Below are positions 25,323 to 37,270 of a DNA stretch of 64,000 bases, piece after piece. The stretch comes from Rhinopomastus cyanomelas (taxonomy: Eukaryota; Chordata; Aves; Bucerotiformes; Rhinopomastidae), in assembly GCA_013400115.1 (NCBI GenBank), contig VXBP01002799.1, forward strand, positions 124,001 to 188,000. The letters run 5' to 3'. The notes under the pieces are model-generated. The model ran no database searches, had not been told where the DNA came from, and worked only from the letters and a program-made list of their open reading frames with translations. The first letter of the stretch is position 1; every line of letters starts with the position of its first letter. The position numbers were made by a program, and so were the translations under genes.

Positions 25323-28300
25323 GCCTAACACTTACTAACTGGCTCACACCAGGTCCCTGCCAGTTTCTGAAGTTGGCCTTATTTGTATTTCCCTTAGTGC
25401 CGATGAACACGCTGAAGTTAAGCTACTGAATGCATTTACCCCACAGTCTAATGAACCATCGAAAAGCCACAAAACAAGTAGAAGGCAGATCTTTTATTTC
25501 TCAACTATCCAAAACACGGCTGCTATTGGAAGGAATCATGTATGTTCAAAGAAGAAAGCAAGAGAAAAGAGACAGATGAGGATGTGAACTGTCTGCTTTG
25601 TACCCACATCTTCCCCGCAGCAAGACACCACTGACCCAATCAAAGCAGTAAAACAAAAGGAGAGGATGAAATACTGTTTAACAAAAACAGCTCCAGCAGA
25701 AACAAAGAAGGAATGTAAGAGTAATGCAGGTAAAGATCAAGATATATTCAAAATGATTATGTGAAATATTAATTCTAAGAAAACACAATTCCTCTATTTT
25801 GGGATTTAAACATTTCATTTCTGAAACCCAGGAGCCTACAGCAACTCTTTAACTAAATATTAAATAAAAACAACAGCAAAAATCTATTTCTACTCTTTTA
25901 TTAAAGCTTTGCCTCTTTGGATACCAACGTGCAATTTCTCCCCGATTGAACCACCTGCTTGGCATAGAGCCATTCTTGAGATCGCTCAGCTGAAGCTCTA
26001 GAACATCCACCCACTTTTCAGGTTGTACATTACCTAGTCCATTTCATCACTCCCCATGATCAAGCACATTGTGAAGGAAGATGCTGTCAGCTATACCTGC
26101 AAGTACATGGTTCAGGGCTCTGCAGTGTACAACTCAATTCCTCAAACCCAGTGTACACCAGAGGTGAACAGCACCTCATCTGTAAGAGGTCGCCAAAAAG
26201 CCGTTGCACAGTGAGTGGCGCTAACCGTGGGAAGGCAGTTAGAAGTTTCAATCTGTCACAAAGGCAATAATAAACAAACATTTGGGGTCATCTTTAGTTT
26301 ACCTATTAAGACTTCCAATATCTGTTTGCAAGTGTTGCCAAAAACATCCCAGCTCCTACACTTCTGAGGCTTTCAGATTTTATTGCATTATTAAAAAAGC
26401 ATACCTGCCTTCATAGTTACAGAGACAAGCTTAAACATGCAACTTTAATGTCCCCCAAAGACATGAGGGAGAATGCAAAATAAAAAAGATATTTTGAATT
26501 CTTTTATTTAATGTTTTAAGCAAAACCCCTGATTATTGTACATTTAACGTAAGCAGCACTGTATATTCAAAATGTCAGTTAAAAAAAACCCAACACCCTT
26601 TACCAGCAGGATCAACACAATGAGAATGAGAAATAAAAAATATCCAGACAGAAGTGCCTTCTCTCCCCTTCGTTTGGTTTCTTACTGAGAAATAAAAATG
26701 TGCTTATTGCTCTCTATTGGGAAAAGCATATCAATTCCACCTTTATTTTATGAATATTTACTTAGCTGAATACCTAGTGCTGCTAATCCATATTTTATGA
26801 ATATGCGTACGCACACACAGACAAAAGATACCTGGAAATTGTTTCCCTTACAACATAAAAGAACTTTTTTCTCTTGGTGAGCATCTGGGGCTTTTCTGAA
26901 CAGGGAGAAGGAATAATCCTTGTCACTAGCAAAAATTATTCTGGGAGAATTCAGAATTCTGGGAAGTTTTTGAGACTATTTTTGAGGCACGGATTATTTC
27001 TTGCTTTCAAGGCATACCTTTTGAGGCAGGAAAGGAAAAAGCTCTTTTCCTTTTGTCCTTTACTATGCCCTTACCTATATTATCTTTCGTGAATAGTAAT
27101 ACATTCCATAAGGGTAGCTTTACTATTTAGAGAAGAATAAAAATGTTTTCCTATTAATGCACACCCCCCCATCACACAATATTTTTCTATCAGGTATTTG
27201 CCTTGTAGAGAAGAAACATCAGAAGCATTTTCTGCTCACATAGGAGAGAATAACTCAATATGTGTGTTTCAGGAATAATTTCTCAGGGTCTTTAAATTCT
27301 ATTTCAAATACCACTGCCTCAAGAGTAATAAATACACTAGTGCCTAGGGACAAAGCATAGTGTTTAATCTTGATGTCAGAGGCTACACAGCTGTTAAACA
27401 AAAGAATCTCAGAATCTGTTAAAGACACAAGGAGAGAAGAATTTTATTTAGGATACTTTATCAGACGTGAAAGTATGAAGAAATGCAGGGCAGTTTTGGC
27501 AATACAGCCACGTTAACGTGTCACACATGAGGACAGGCTGACCTTACAAACAGTGATCAGCAGAAGGTCAGTTCAGCGACAGAGCTGTGTGCGCACAGAC
27601 ACTGGTGTGTTTATGTATTTGTTGACTCTGGTTCAGGAAAACACAAACATCAGTTGTGCCTTTACAACAGCCTGATTGCTCAAATATTGCAGTGCAACAC
27701 TCAGTAAGAAACTATGTCTGTTGTGCCTTGTTCAGCTCAACAAAACCATGCTGGATTTTGAATTGTTAAGTTCTGCCTTATTTGTGTTTCTGTATTCAAC
27801 ATTACCTTAAAGTGAGTATTGCCAAGATTTACCCAACACATATCCTTGATGTCCACTTGGAGTGAGATTTCTCAATGGAGAAGACTGTCTCAGAAGACTG
27901 AAGAGAAACACACACATTTTGGTTTGAAAGGTGCCTTTAGCAGTGTCAGTGTTTCGTCCGGTCATCTCAGAAGACAACCTTTGTCTCAATAAACTACTAA
28001 CACATTAACCACTGGTATTCAAGGTATTCAAGAAGATGAAAATGCTACACTACAACTTAGTTTGAAAAACGTTTCCAGTGTAGAAGCACTAAATAATTTG
28101 TGTAACTGTGTTTTGGGAACCTGAACAACCTGTAGGATTCTTATTTCAACCCTACTTTTTCCAAGCCGCTGCATTAACTGTAGTCCGAGTCTGCTAGAAA
28201 AGATGGACTGTAAGATCCCACACAACACCACTACATCATCAGTCATCTGTGCTCTGGGTTCAGCCACCAAATTGGAAACCCTGGTTCTTTCCAGAAGATA

Positions 28301-28858
28301 AAGATGACAGCAACTAATTAATCTGGAAAAATCTGCATTGATGAGGCCCAAGAAATTTAATTTAAAGTTACTAAAAGGGTCAAAAAAGGAAATATTGTTC
28401 ATTCTATTGGTTTGGTTTTAGATGATAAATATTTTTCCCTTAGTGAGGATGCCTAGCTACAGCACTTAGGCAACCAAACCTAAGAAGGACAAATGGATTA
28501 ATGATGACACTCCTAAAATAAGGGTTATATTCAAGCCAAGTATCTGTTTACATTTCAGCCATAAGAAATGGCACAGACAGAGCTTCAGATGAGACAACAG
28601 GAGGCTGTACAAGTGAAAGACAAGTTAATCAATTCTATCATTACAATAATCCTAAGTCTACAGAACTGAAAATAAAGGAAATCTGAAAGCTACAACTGCA
28701 GCAGATAAAGATAGGAATAAAGTTTACCAGCCTTTCTCCTTAGAGAAGACAGTACGATATAAGTCACCTAAATACTAAACTACAGATTCAATACTCCTCT
28801 TAGAGGCAGAGATCCTGTCAACACATTACTGTGTACTGGTGTACGAGTACGACGGACC
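25323..28858. other. unique DNA, no gene recognised
   Basis: A 3.5-kb stretch without CR1. The longest frame is 28028-28402 (-, 124 codons), with no recognisable domain. A C-rich run (caccccccca) occurs near 27162. I see no exon with convincing splice signals. Confidence 0.5.
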
Positions 28859-29242
28859 GGTAGGGATTGGAGGGGATCTCGAAAAATCATCCAGTCCAAT
28901 CCCCCTGCCACAGCAGGATCACCTAGACCAAGTCGCACAGGAACATGTCCAGGTGGGTTTTAAACATCTCCAGAGAAGGAGACTCCACAACCCCCTGGGC
29001 AGCCCCCATATTGATGTAGAAACTCCTGTGTTCCAGCTGACACCCATTGCTCCTCGTTCTATTATTAGATGTCACTGAGCACAGCCTGGCTCTGTCCTCC
29101 TGACACCCACCCTTTCCATATTTATAAACATTAATGAAGTCACCCCTCAGTCTCCTTTTTTCCAAGCTTAAGAGACTCAGATTCCTCCAGCCTTTCCTCA
29201 TTAGGGAGATGTTCCACTTGATCATCTTTACAAAGTTGCTTC
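28859..29242 (-). mobile_element. CR1 LINE fragment with internal deletion (subfamily B)
   Basis: The 3' end is near 28859 (ggtagggattggaggggatc on the plus strand) and the 5' break near 29242. The minus frame 28923-29252 reads LSLLSLEKRRLRGDFINVYK and CQLEHRSFYINM, then jumps straight to GAAQGVVESPSLEMFKTHLD. About 55 bases coding the FFTVRVTEHWNRL-type segment are missing relative to sister copies. It is the first of three minus-strand CR1s in a row. Confidence 0.93.
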
Positions 29243-29472
29243 TCCTACACATGAACTATACTCAGAAATTTGTCAGTTGCAGGGCTTTGGGATTTTTCCA
29301 AACTCATCTAAGTTGTAGCTATTTGTGTGTTTTCTGAAGTAGGAAAAAGTAACCTCTTACACACTAGCTAACTCCGATAGAAAGCCTGAACTAACTAACG
29401 CTGCATCGTGCAAATTTGGGATTTTTAGTTTTAAGGAGTGTGGGGTTTTTGTTAGAAACAACATCTACATCA

Positions 29473-30560
29473 GAATCACATAACATTATGGATTGGAAAA
29501 GACTATGAAAAATGATCTAGTCCAATCCCCTTGCCACAGCAGGATCACATAGGCCAGGTCACACAGGAACACATCCAGGCGGGTCTTAAACATCTCCAGT
29601 GAAGGAGACTCCACAACCCCACTTGGCAGCCTGTTCCATTGCTTTGTCACCCTTCTCATATTGATGTGGAACCTCCTGTGTTCCAGCTTACAACCATTGC
29701 CCCTTGTCCTATTGCTAGATGACACTGAGAAGAGCCTGGCTCCATTCTCCTGACACCCACCCTTCACATATTTAGAAACATTAATGAGATCACCCCTCAG
29801 TCTCCGTTTCTCCAAGAGACCCAGATTCCTCAGCCTCTCCTTCATCATCCTCGTTGCCCTATGCTGGACTCTCTCCAGCAGCTCCACATCCCTCTTGAAC
29901 TGAGGAGCCCAGAACTGGACACAATACTTCAGGTGTGGTCTCACCAGGGCAGAGCAGAGGGGGAGAAGAACCTCTCTTGATCTGATGACCACCCCGGTTC
30001 CGATTCATCCCAGGATGCCCTTAGCCTTCTTGGCCACAAAGGTCCATTGCTGGCTCATGGTCATCCTGCTGGCCACCAGGGCCCCCAGGTCCCTTTCTCT
30101 TACACTGCTCTCCAACAGCTCACTCCCCAACATATACTAGTACCTGGGGTTGTTCCTGCCCACATGCCAGACTCTGCACTTGCCCTTGTTACATTTAATC
30201 AAATTTCTCCCTTCCCAGCTCTCCAGCCTGTCCAGGTTTTGCTGAATGTCTGCTGGAGTGTTGACGACACCACCCAACTTTGTGTCATCAGCAAACTTGC
30301 TGACAGTGCACTCTAATCCCTCATCCAAGTCATCAATGAATAGATTGAACAGGACTGGTCCTGCACTGACCCTTGGGGCACTCCACTAGATACAGGCCTC
30401 CAACTAGACTCTGTCCCATTGACCACCACTCTCTGACTTCTACCCTGTAGCCAGTTTACAATCCACCTCACTACCCGAAAATCTAGGCCACACTGCCTCA
30501 GTTTGGCTGCGAGGATGCTGCAGGAGATTGTGTTAAATGCTTTACTGATGCCAAGATCTA
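29473..30560 (-). mobile_element. CR1 LINE fragment, about 1.1 kb (subfamily B)
   Basis: The second-longest B copy. The 3' end is at 29473 (cagaatcacataacattatg on the plus strand) and the 5' break near 30560. It still contains part of the reverse-transcriptase palm. Compared with the sister copy at 50479-52190 it is very similar in this region, so the two belong to one subfamily. The coding frame is broken at several places. Confidence 0.95.
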
Positions 30561-30585
30561 CATATGGAAGAAAGAAATACTTCAT
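29486..30585 (-). pseudogene. CR1 ORF2 remnant with partial RT domain
   Basis: Three minus-strand frames together carry the second half of ORF2. 30313-30585 holds DLGISKAFNTISCSILAAKL, then LQGRSQRVVVNGTESSWRPV and SSGVPQGSV. 30137-30328 holds VSKFADDTKLGG, the FADD catalytic box, and 29486-29992 holds LVRPHLKYCVQFWAPQF and the C-terminal RFHINMRR segment. Frameshifts separate all three, and the third lacks part of the YEERLREL segment. The upstream RT fingers and endonuclease are truncated away, so it is non-functional. The first few codons of 30313-30585 lie upstream of the CR1 and are not part of it. Confidence 0.9.
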
Positions 30586-30786
30586 TAAAATGGCCTTTTA
30601 CTTTAGTAAAATAAAATCTAAGATTATAAACACTCCTCTGGAAGTCAGAGGTGGGTGATAAATAACCTTTAGACTAAGGACAAATCATAGACTGTGAATA
30701 ATCCAGTAAAACATCATGCAGCACAAGGTATTTTTGTTTCTGGGTAGTATCACTACTATCACAGGATCAGCTTCTGCAGCCAGTCC

Positions 30787-31256
30787 AGAATCATTCAGGC
30801 TGGAAAAGACCCCCTGGGATCATTGAATCCAACCATTAATACTACTCTGTCAAATTCACCACTAAACCATATCCCCCAACACCACATCTAAACGGCCTTT
30901 AAACATGCCCAGGGATGGTGCCTCTCTGGGCAGCCTGTTCCAATCTCTGACTACTCTTACAGTAAAAATACTTTTCGTAATGTCCAGCCTAGCCCCCCTG
31001 CTGCAGCATGAGGCCATTCCCTCTTGTTCTATCACTAATGTCCTGTGAGAAAAGACCAGCCCCCACCTCTCCATGGTGTCCCTTCAGGTAGTTGTAAAGG
31101 GTGATAAGGTCTCCCTTCAGCCTCCTATTGCTCAGGCTAAACTGTCCCAGCTCCCTCAGCCACTTCTCACCAGCTTCAGTTTCCTTCTTTGCACCAACTT
31201 CAGCCCCTCGATCTCTTTCTTGAATTGAGGTGCCCAAAACTGAACCCAGTATTCAA
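30787..31256 (-). mobile_element. CR1 LINE, 3' part of an interrupted older copy
   Basis: The 3' end is near 30787 (gaatcattcaggctggaaaa on the plus strand). It continues through ccaccactaaaccatatccc and ccctctccatggtgtccctt-like CR1 coding sequence to gtattcaagatg. There a plus-strand CR1 interrupts it. The same element resumes at 31361 with gcctcaccagtgtctccagt, exactly the next stretch expected. The frame 30862-31074 carries RLDITKSIFTVRVVRDWNRL. Confidence 0.92.
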
Positions 31257-31360
31257 GATGAGTTAGATAGTTTTGTCCTGCTCCGGCAGGGGGGTTGGAC
31301 TTGATGATCTCTTGGGTCCCTTCCAACCCCTAACATCCTATGATCCTATGATCCTATGAG
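31257..31360 (+). mobile_element. CR1 LINE tail inserted in an older CR1 (subfamily C)
   Basis: A 100-base plus-strand tail with stem-loop CCTGC-TCCG-GCAGG (31277-31290), gttggacttgatgatctctt and cccttccaacccctaac. It ends in three perfect tandem copies of ATCCTATG (31335-31358). It matches the minus-strand copy at 37012-37270. It splits the minus-strand element at 30787-31857. The bases atgag occur at both junctions, either a 5-base target duplication or overlap with the octamer. Confidence 0.93.
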
Positions 31361-31857
31361 GCCTCACCAGTGTCTCCAGTACAGGGGGGCAATCACTTCC
31401 CTACTTCTGCTGGCCACAAGCAGGATATCCCGCTGATAAAAGCCAGGATACCATTTGGCTTCTTGGCCACCTGGGCGCAATGCTGCCTCATATTCAGCCA
31501 CTTGTTGACCAGTAACTCCAAGTATCTTTCTGCCAGACAACTTTCCAGCCACACTTCCCCAAGCCTGTAGCATTGCAAGGGGTTGTTGTGGTCCGAGTGC
31601 AGGACCCAACACTTGTCCTTGTTGAAGTTCATGCCATTGACTTCAGCTTAATGATCCAGTCTAAGTCTCTCTACAGAGCTTCCCTACCTTTCAAACAGAT
31701 CAACACTCTCACCCAACTTGGTATTGCCTACAAATTTATTAATCATGTATCCTATTTCCTCATCAAGATCATTGATAAAAGACATTAAACAAATAGTTCT
31801 AATTCTGAACCCTCAGGCACACCACTTGTGACTGGCCACCAGCTGGATTTAACTCCA
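31361..31857 (-). mobile_element. CR1 LINE, 5' part of the interrupted older copy
   Basis: Continuation of the minus-strand CR1 from 30787. On the plus strand: ccacttgttgaccagtaact, cttccccaagcctgtagcat and cacacttgtccttgttgaag. It then runs into RT-proximal sequence with aacttggtattgcctacaaa (the counterpart of the SKFADDT region) and cacaccacttgtgactggcc, fading near 31857. Only short frames remain. It is the same old CR1 type as 55668-56735. Confidence 0.92.
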
Positions 31858-32354
31858 TACAGAACTGAAAATGATTAAAACCTGAAAGCTACAGCTTCAG
31901 CAATGATAAGAATAAAGAAACCTGCTATTTGAGCAAAGGATTTCACTGAACTCCTGCAGAAAATCTGCAGAAGGGACCAGCATCACAGCACTGCATGCAC
32001 AATGCTCCAGAGCCCTCGGAGCTAACCTGTGCTTCTTTGCTGCCTTCAGTCCCATGCAGTGCAGTTACGCCCTGAGCAGTACAAGGAACAGAAATCCTGT
32101 AAACAATCCCTTGCCTTTTCTCTGTTGTAAACTCTACACTCTGTCCTCTGAGGCCGTTTGACAACAGAGCAACTAGCAGGCCCCTCTGAATGTCTCCTGC
32201 TCCCAAAACCTTTCCCCAGCATGGAGGAGAGAACTGTAACCTTTAAATGTGCTTATTCCCACCCCTCCTCACTTAACCCTGCCTGGCAGCACCCCAGGCA
32301 GCACAGGAATCTGTGTATGCCTGCAGACATTTGGAAAGGCAGCACATGGAGAGC
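31858..32354. other. unique DNA upstream of a truncated CR1 piece
   Basis: No repeat was recognised. A plus-strand frame running 32158-32697 (179 codons) passes through this stretch, the CR1 piece and the ambiguous base. It is chance plus CR1, not a gene. Confidence 0.5.
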
Positions 32355-32462
32355 CTCCTGCTGCCTGTACTCTGCACTGGTTAGGCCTCACCTTGAGTAC
32401 TGTGTCCAGTTCTGGGCCCCTCAGTTTAGCAAGGACATTGAGGTGCTTGAACATGTCCAGAG
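32355..32462 (+). mobile_element. CR1 LINE internal fragment ending at an ambiguous base
   Basis: A 108-base ORF2 piece: ctgcctgtactctgcactgg, ttgagtactgtgtccagttc, tgggcccctcagtttagcaa, aggtgcttgaacatgtccag. Unlike all other copies it lacks the 3' UTR and octamer and stops at the N at 32463. The expected downstream CR1 sequence is absent on the other side. This is either a deletion or a faulty sequence join. Confidence 0.88.
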
Positions 32463-32463
32463 N
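32463..32463. other. single ambiguous base (N)
   Basis: The only N in the window. It lies exactly at the 3' edge of a CR1 fragment, where sequence continuity is lost, so it may mark an uncertain assembly join rather than a simple base ambiguity. Confidence 0.95.
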
Positions 32464-35400
32464 CTGGACCTGGACACCCAAGCACATTCCAACCGTGCAA
32501 AGGAAGTTCAAGCCCTGCTGTACCAAGGCCAGGCAGAGGCAAGTTGCTCCTGCCATGCAGGGTACCTGCTCCGATATTCCCAGCTTGTCTATGCCTCTTG
32601 TTCTCCTACACGTGGATTTTCTCTGTGGCAACTGACACTGCGAGACAGTTTACCTACCAGTAGTGCCTCTCCACATGTTTTATGTGACCAACAATGAACC
32701 AAAGAAGGCGGCGGCACTGGAATGGGTAATAAACACAGAATCATTTGTCCTGCTCCAGATCCAAGGCAGCTACTGATCTGGAAAAAAAAAAAAAGATACC
32801 ACCCTGTACAAGGGCTCTATAAATATCTCTGCTGGTGATTCCTAGCCTCCTTTGAAGTGTCAGGCATTTGACATTACCAGAGATTGCTCTGCATTAGGCA
32901 GACAGATATGATGTAGCATGTTAATCCCAAGAGGCAGACTGCTGTATCTCCTCCTGGCAGCCACTAGAACTCTGCAGAAACAAGTGAAGTTAAAGCAAAC
33001 TCCTTTGAAGATGGTTATTGTCACTTCACCCGTTTAGAAAAAACAGTGTTACAGCCAAGTACTGTATTGCTGGAGTCTGCAGGACAGCCTAGGACTGTGT
33101 CAAGCAATACTGCTGCTTTGGTTTAAAGGGCCCTCTAAGCAGAAACAGTCCAGAACTGCCGCATTAGACCTCAGTGCCTTTCCTCAGGAGAGCATGCTTA
33201 TGGTCATTCTTGGGATTGAGACCCCACTGCGTTAGGCACTGTGACAGCCAAAGTCTGACTCGGGTCTGAGGAGCCTTCACTACAATCTGTGATCATTTTG
33301 TCACGGGCACAGACAGAGAGTTCGACTGTACAAGGTCCCCAAAAAGTAGCTGGGGGAAGGGGCAAGGCAAACAGCTCTGTGTCAGCGAACCAGTCGTTCC
33401 TCGCTGTGGTTCCAGCATGCTTTCCTAGAGCTGCTGTAACACAGAATACTGGGAAGGGGGCCAAAAAGCTCCTTCCACACCTAACCACATTGACACCCAC
33501 AAAGACAAGCAAAGAAGACAGCACCCCAGCAGCAGTCTGCTGAAGTACAGTGTGTGTGATCCAGGTGCTTCTGACCACGCGTGTTTGCAGAAGGTACATA
33601 TCACCAGTTTGTGCTACAACTGCAAACCAAGATTCTGAGGGGATTTACACTTGTCATTGCCATACTGAAAGCACAACTTTGATTATGAAACAAATCGTAT
33701 AAAGCCTTTGTCCCTTTTTTCCTTGAGATATGAAAAAGCACTGAAGCCCGTATCTGCATAGGTGTTTCTGTCTTCTGTATGTCATTTAACTCCCACTGAA
33801 GTCGGTACTTAACTGCCTTGGAGAAGCTGACATTTAGGTTTTATCTAGACAGTTTTTGAAAATACCTTCAGCTCCCTGGGAAGCAAAGGAACAAACACCG
33901 GTGGTGTCTGTTAAAAATGGAGAATATTTGAGGAAGTCATGAATAATGAGACACAGTCAAGCTCTGAGCAAGTTCTGCAGAATTATGCCCTTTTAAGGCA
34001 GGAAGAGCAGTTTAAGTAGTACAGTGATACAATCAAACTAGACTAGAAAATGAAAATAATGAAAGGTGAGCTCAGATTATTTAAAATTTACCTTGACTGT
34101 GTATATTTTGATTTGGGCTAACCACAGCTATTGGCCAAATCTTATGGTTTTGTTTATGTAGTACATTCTTTTAGTTATCACTATTTTATTCATCTATAGA
34201 AACAAAAAACAAAGTAGGACTTGTGAAATGTCATAGAACATTTCTGAAGGCTTTTACAAGTTGTTTTCAAATGCTTCTATACTCTAATTTCATTTTATGA
34301 ATAACTTGTGACAATGTATCAGCCCTACTTTGCTTGGGATTAATTAGAGAAACATTAAGCACCAACTTTGTGTCAGTGTCGGATGCAGATGCATCTAGGT
34401 CTGTTAACTTGCATGCAGTTGAGTATGCATGACCATCTTCAGTGGTCCTTCAGTGTCCACCTCACTAGTGAAGTTCAATGCAATCAGCCAACTTCACAAC
34501 CCAGAGTTCCTACAAGACAGCCAATTCTCTCTCCTTCTCCTCATCTTTCACTGGAAACTGCTATTTACTACAGAATGTGTGATATGGGAAGAAAGGAGGA
34601 AACAGGCTGTGGCCATCACATGAAATGCATGCACCAGTTAATTGGACATTCCCCACCACACAATAAAAACCTTCCCAACCTTATTTTCTTCAGAGAGATG
34701 AGATATTTCCTGGATTTTTTCTCTCCAACATGCAAAGTTCTTCTGACAATCAAAACATTCCCCAAAACTTCCTTTCATGAGCATCATCTCCAACACAGGG
34801 AGAAGTGCACCACTGCATACTCTGGTACGCAGCCTTGGCCACAGCACCAGGCTTGGCAATTTAATGGCCAAAGTTGGCATCCATTTCATATATTAAAAGC
34901 TAACATGGTCTATGTTGTTATGCAGAAACTAAAGAAGGGTTTGCTTTTTTTTTTTTTTTCCCTAACAGGAAGAATTGACATGAAAAAAAAACCCCAAAAG
35001 CACTAGTTTCCCAAGGCTGAAAGTTATTTCATATAGGATTTATCAAACATATCCCTCACATTAAGGGAGACAAGAAGTCCTTGTGAATGGATCAGTAAGC
35101 TCATTCAAACAACTTCTACACATGTCAAGTTTTAGAAAACAAGAGCCTATGCAGAACACACCGAGACAATTTTACTTCACAAAATACACTCCAGAGCAAA
35201 ATCCTCCGATACTGTTTTTAATACACCCACAGAACTAGCAATCACTGCCAATAAATGATGCTGATCTGAAAGCTCTGGCTGTACGAAGCAGCAACTTCAG
35301 AGAAGACGTATTTTTATTACCGAAAAATTGCTACAAAACCTTGTGAAGTTAAAAAAAGCAAGCTGTATAGCTTCTTAGGGAGAGCACTCCTAATCCTGCT

Positions 35401-37011
35401 GAGGAACATTAATCTGTGCAGCTGAACTATCCACACAAGGCTGGTAAAATATTTGACTAAATTCTCACAGTAAGTTCTATATTCCTACACAAAACTCTTT
35501 GGTAAACTGTTCTTAATGTTAACCAGGTGTCCAGAAGCAGATGGAAACCCTTCTGAGGAGTACTTTTAATATAACAGTTTAAAAGTAAATAATCATTTTG
35601 AAGTACAAAATAAAAAAGGAGTTTGGTTTGAGGTTTTTTTTTTTTTTCACAAGTATTGCTCAGTGCTGCTTCCAAGCTGCAGTGAATTAGGAAATTGGGG
35701 CTGGGGAGTGTTGCAGTTGTGCTGAGAAATAAAACTAGATTCGTTGCATCGGTGGGAAGGCACTTTGAAAAGAGGTTCATGATTTAAGAGGTTCATGAAC
35801 TACAGAAGTAACTGGGTGGTGGGGGGAGAAGGTTTTTGGTTGTCTGGAGTTTATCTTTTTAGCAGAACTTAAATGCACAACTAATACTTGAGATGTCAGA
35901 TTCAGAGAAGAAGTACAGAAGAAGTAGGGTTATGTGGAACAAAACAGTAAGCACAAATAACAAATGAGTCTGCCTTCAAGCCCATCCACAGACAAGCAGA
36001 ATGCAGAAGTTCAAAGAACTGAGGAACAAGTTCCCTAATGGGCATCAGATAACTCACCAACTACACCCTTGCAACACAAGGCTGGCAGGCAGAGAGGAGG
36101 GCTGGCCATTAATTCCTTACAGAACATGCACTGGGAGCTCCTCACAAACGCTGCCTCTTCCCAGTCCAACAGGACAGCATCTCCTTCAGCACAACCTCAA
36201 CATTTGTGCAATTGCTTCATAAATGGAATAATGTGTGTAATCTGTGCTTCAGACGTTTCTGCAAACACCTCCCCTTGCTGGTTTACGACTGCTTAATTGA
36301 TCGGCCTTCTAATTGGGCTTTCTAAAGATTCTTTTTCCTAATTTGGTATAATCCAGAGTGAAAAGTAACTGTATTGCTCTCTATGCTTTATTTACAGATA
36401 ATATTTTTGTGTCTTTAAGCATCCAGCCGGAATAAATATGGCTTCCAATTCTAAGCAGGGATGCTTTTTTCTTGTTCACTGGCTTACTTATGACTATACA
36501 ATTTAATTAACATTTCTGTAGCGTCTAGTTTGCCAGATAACGACTTCTTTCCTCAACTTTGCTTTTCACAAACACTATGTAATAAATCACAAGGGAAAAA
36601 TCTTTATTTTTAATATTTCCATTTATGTATTTAATGAACATTATTGAGCTTTTGCCAAGTACTTATTGGAAAACTTAGAATAAATATCTGTGAACTACTA
36701 TTTCATTTGTGTCTGTGAGGATGAAATGTTCTGCTGACACCAGAAATTTAATAATAATTAGCTCCTTTATTAGAAATCGGCTCTTCACTTTCAGTTATGT
36801 TGTAAAACGCTGAGTTTTAAACTAAACTGTAAAATCAAAGGTTTGGTTTTATTTTTTAATTGAAGCTGTTCCATCCTTTGAATGTGAGTTTTAGTAAATC
36901 TCCAAAAACACAGACTGCAGAGTAACAAGCCATGCTTAGTACGAGTTACTAGTACTGAACGTGGAGTTTTCGGGGAGAAGTAAAAGCCTGCCCTCCTGAA
37001 CTGCATTAGTT
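32464..37011. other. unique DNA, no gene recognised
   Basis: A 4.5-kb stretch without CR1. It contains the longest reading frame not explained by CR1 (34368-35006, +, 212 codons), which has no recognisable domain and ends in a lysine-rich tail encoded by an A-run. It also holds frames on both strands near 33204-33599 and several homopolymer runs. 36300-36690 is AT-rich and repeat-free and could be conserved noncoding DNA, which I cannot test. Confidence 0.5.
34945..34959. repeat. poly(T) run preceding an AG acceptor-like site
   Basis: Fifteen T residues followed by ccctaacag (34960-34968) look like a polypyrimidine tract plus a 3' splice acceptor. A GTAAG follows about 125 bases later. On sequence alone this is weak evidence for an exon. 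Confidence 0.6.
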
Positions 37012-37270
37012 CATAGGATGTTAGGGGTTGGAAGGGACCCAAGAGATCATCGAGTCCAACCCCCCTGCCGCAGCAGGACAAAACTATCTAACACAGATCA
37101 CAGAGGAACGTATCCAGGGGGGCCTTGAAAGTCCCCAGAGAAGGAGACTCCACGACCTCCCTGGGGAGTCTGTTCCAGTGCTCTGTGACCCTCACAGTAA
37201 AGAAGTTCCCCCTTGTGTTGAGGCAGAACCTCCTCTGCTGCAACTTACACCCATTGCTCCTTGTCCTGTC
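37012..37270 (-). mobile_element. CR1 LINE fragment (subfamily C)
   Basis: The 3' end is at 37012 (cataggatgttaggggttgg on the plus strand). The stem is CCTGC/GCAGG with a TGCG loop on the minus strand (37064-37077). The 3' UTR differs from subfamily B (acccaagagatcatcgagtc). ORF2 end sequence follows, up to cacccattgctccttgtcct. It is the longer relative of the tail nested at 31257-31360. Confidence 0.94.

Noticed and set aside
32158..32697. 179-codon frame across the ambiguous base as a gene
   Set aside because: It joins unique DNA, a CR1 piece and post-N sequence. The only recognisable part is CR1 ORF2.
34368..35006. 212-codon plus-strand frame as a host protein-coding gene
   Set aside because: No domain, signal, membrane segment or family resemblance. 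Its end is encoded by homopolymer runs and its composition looks random.
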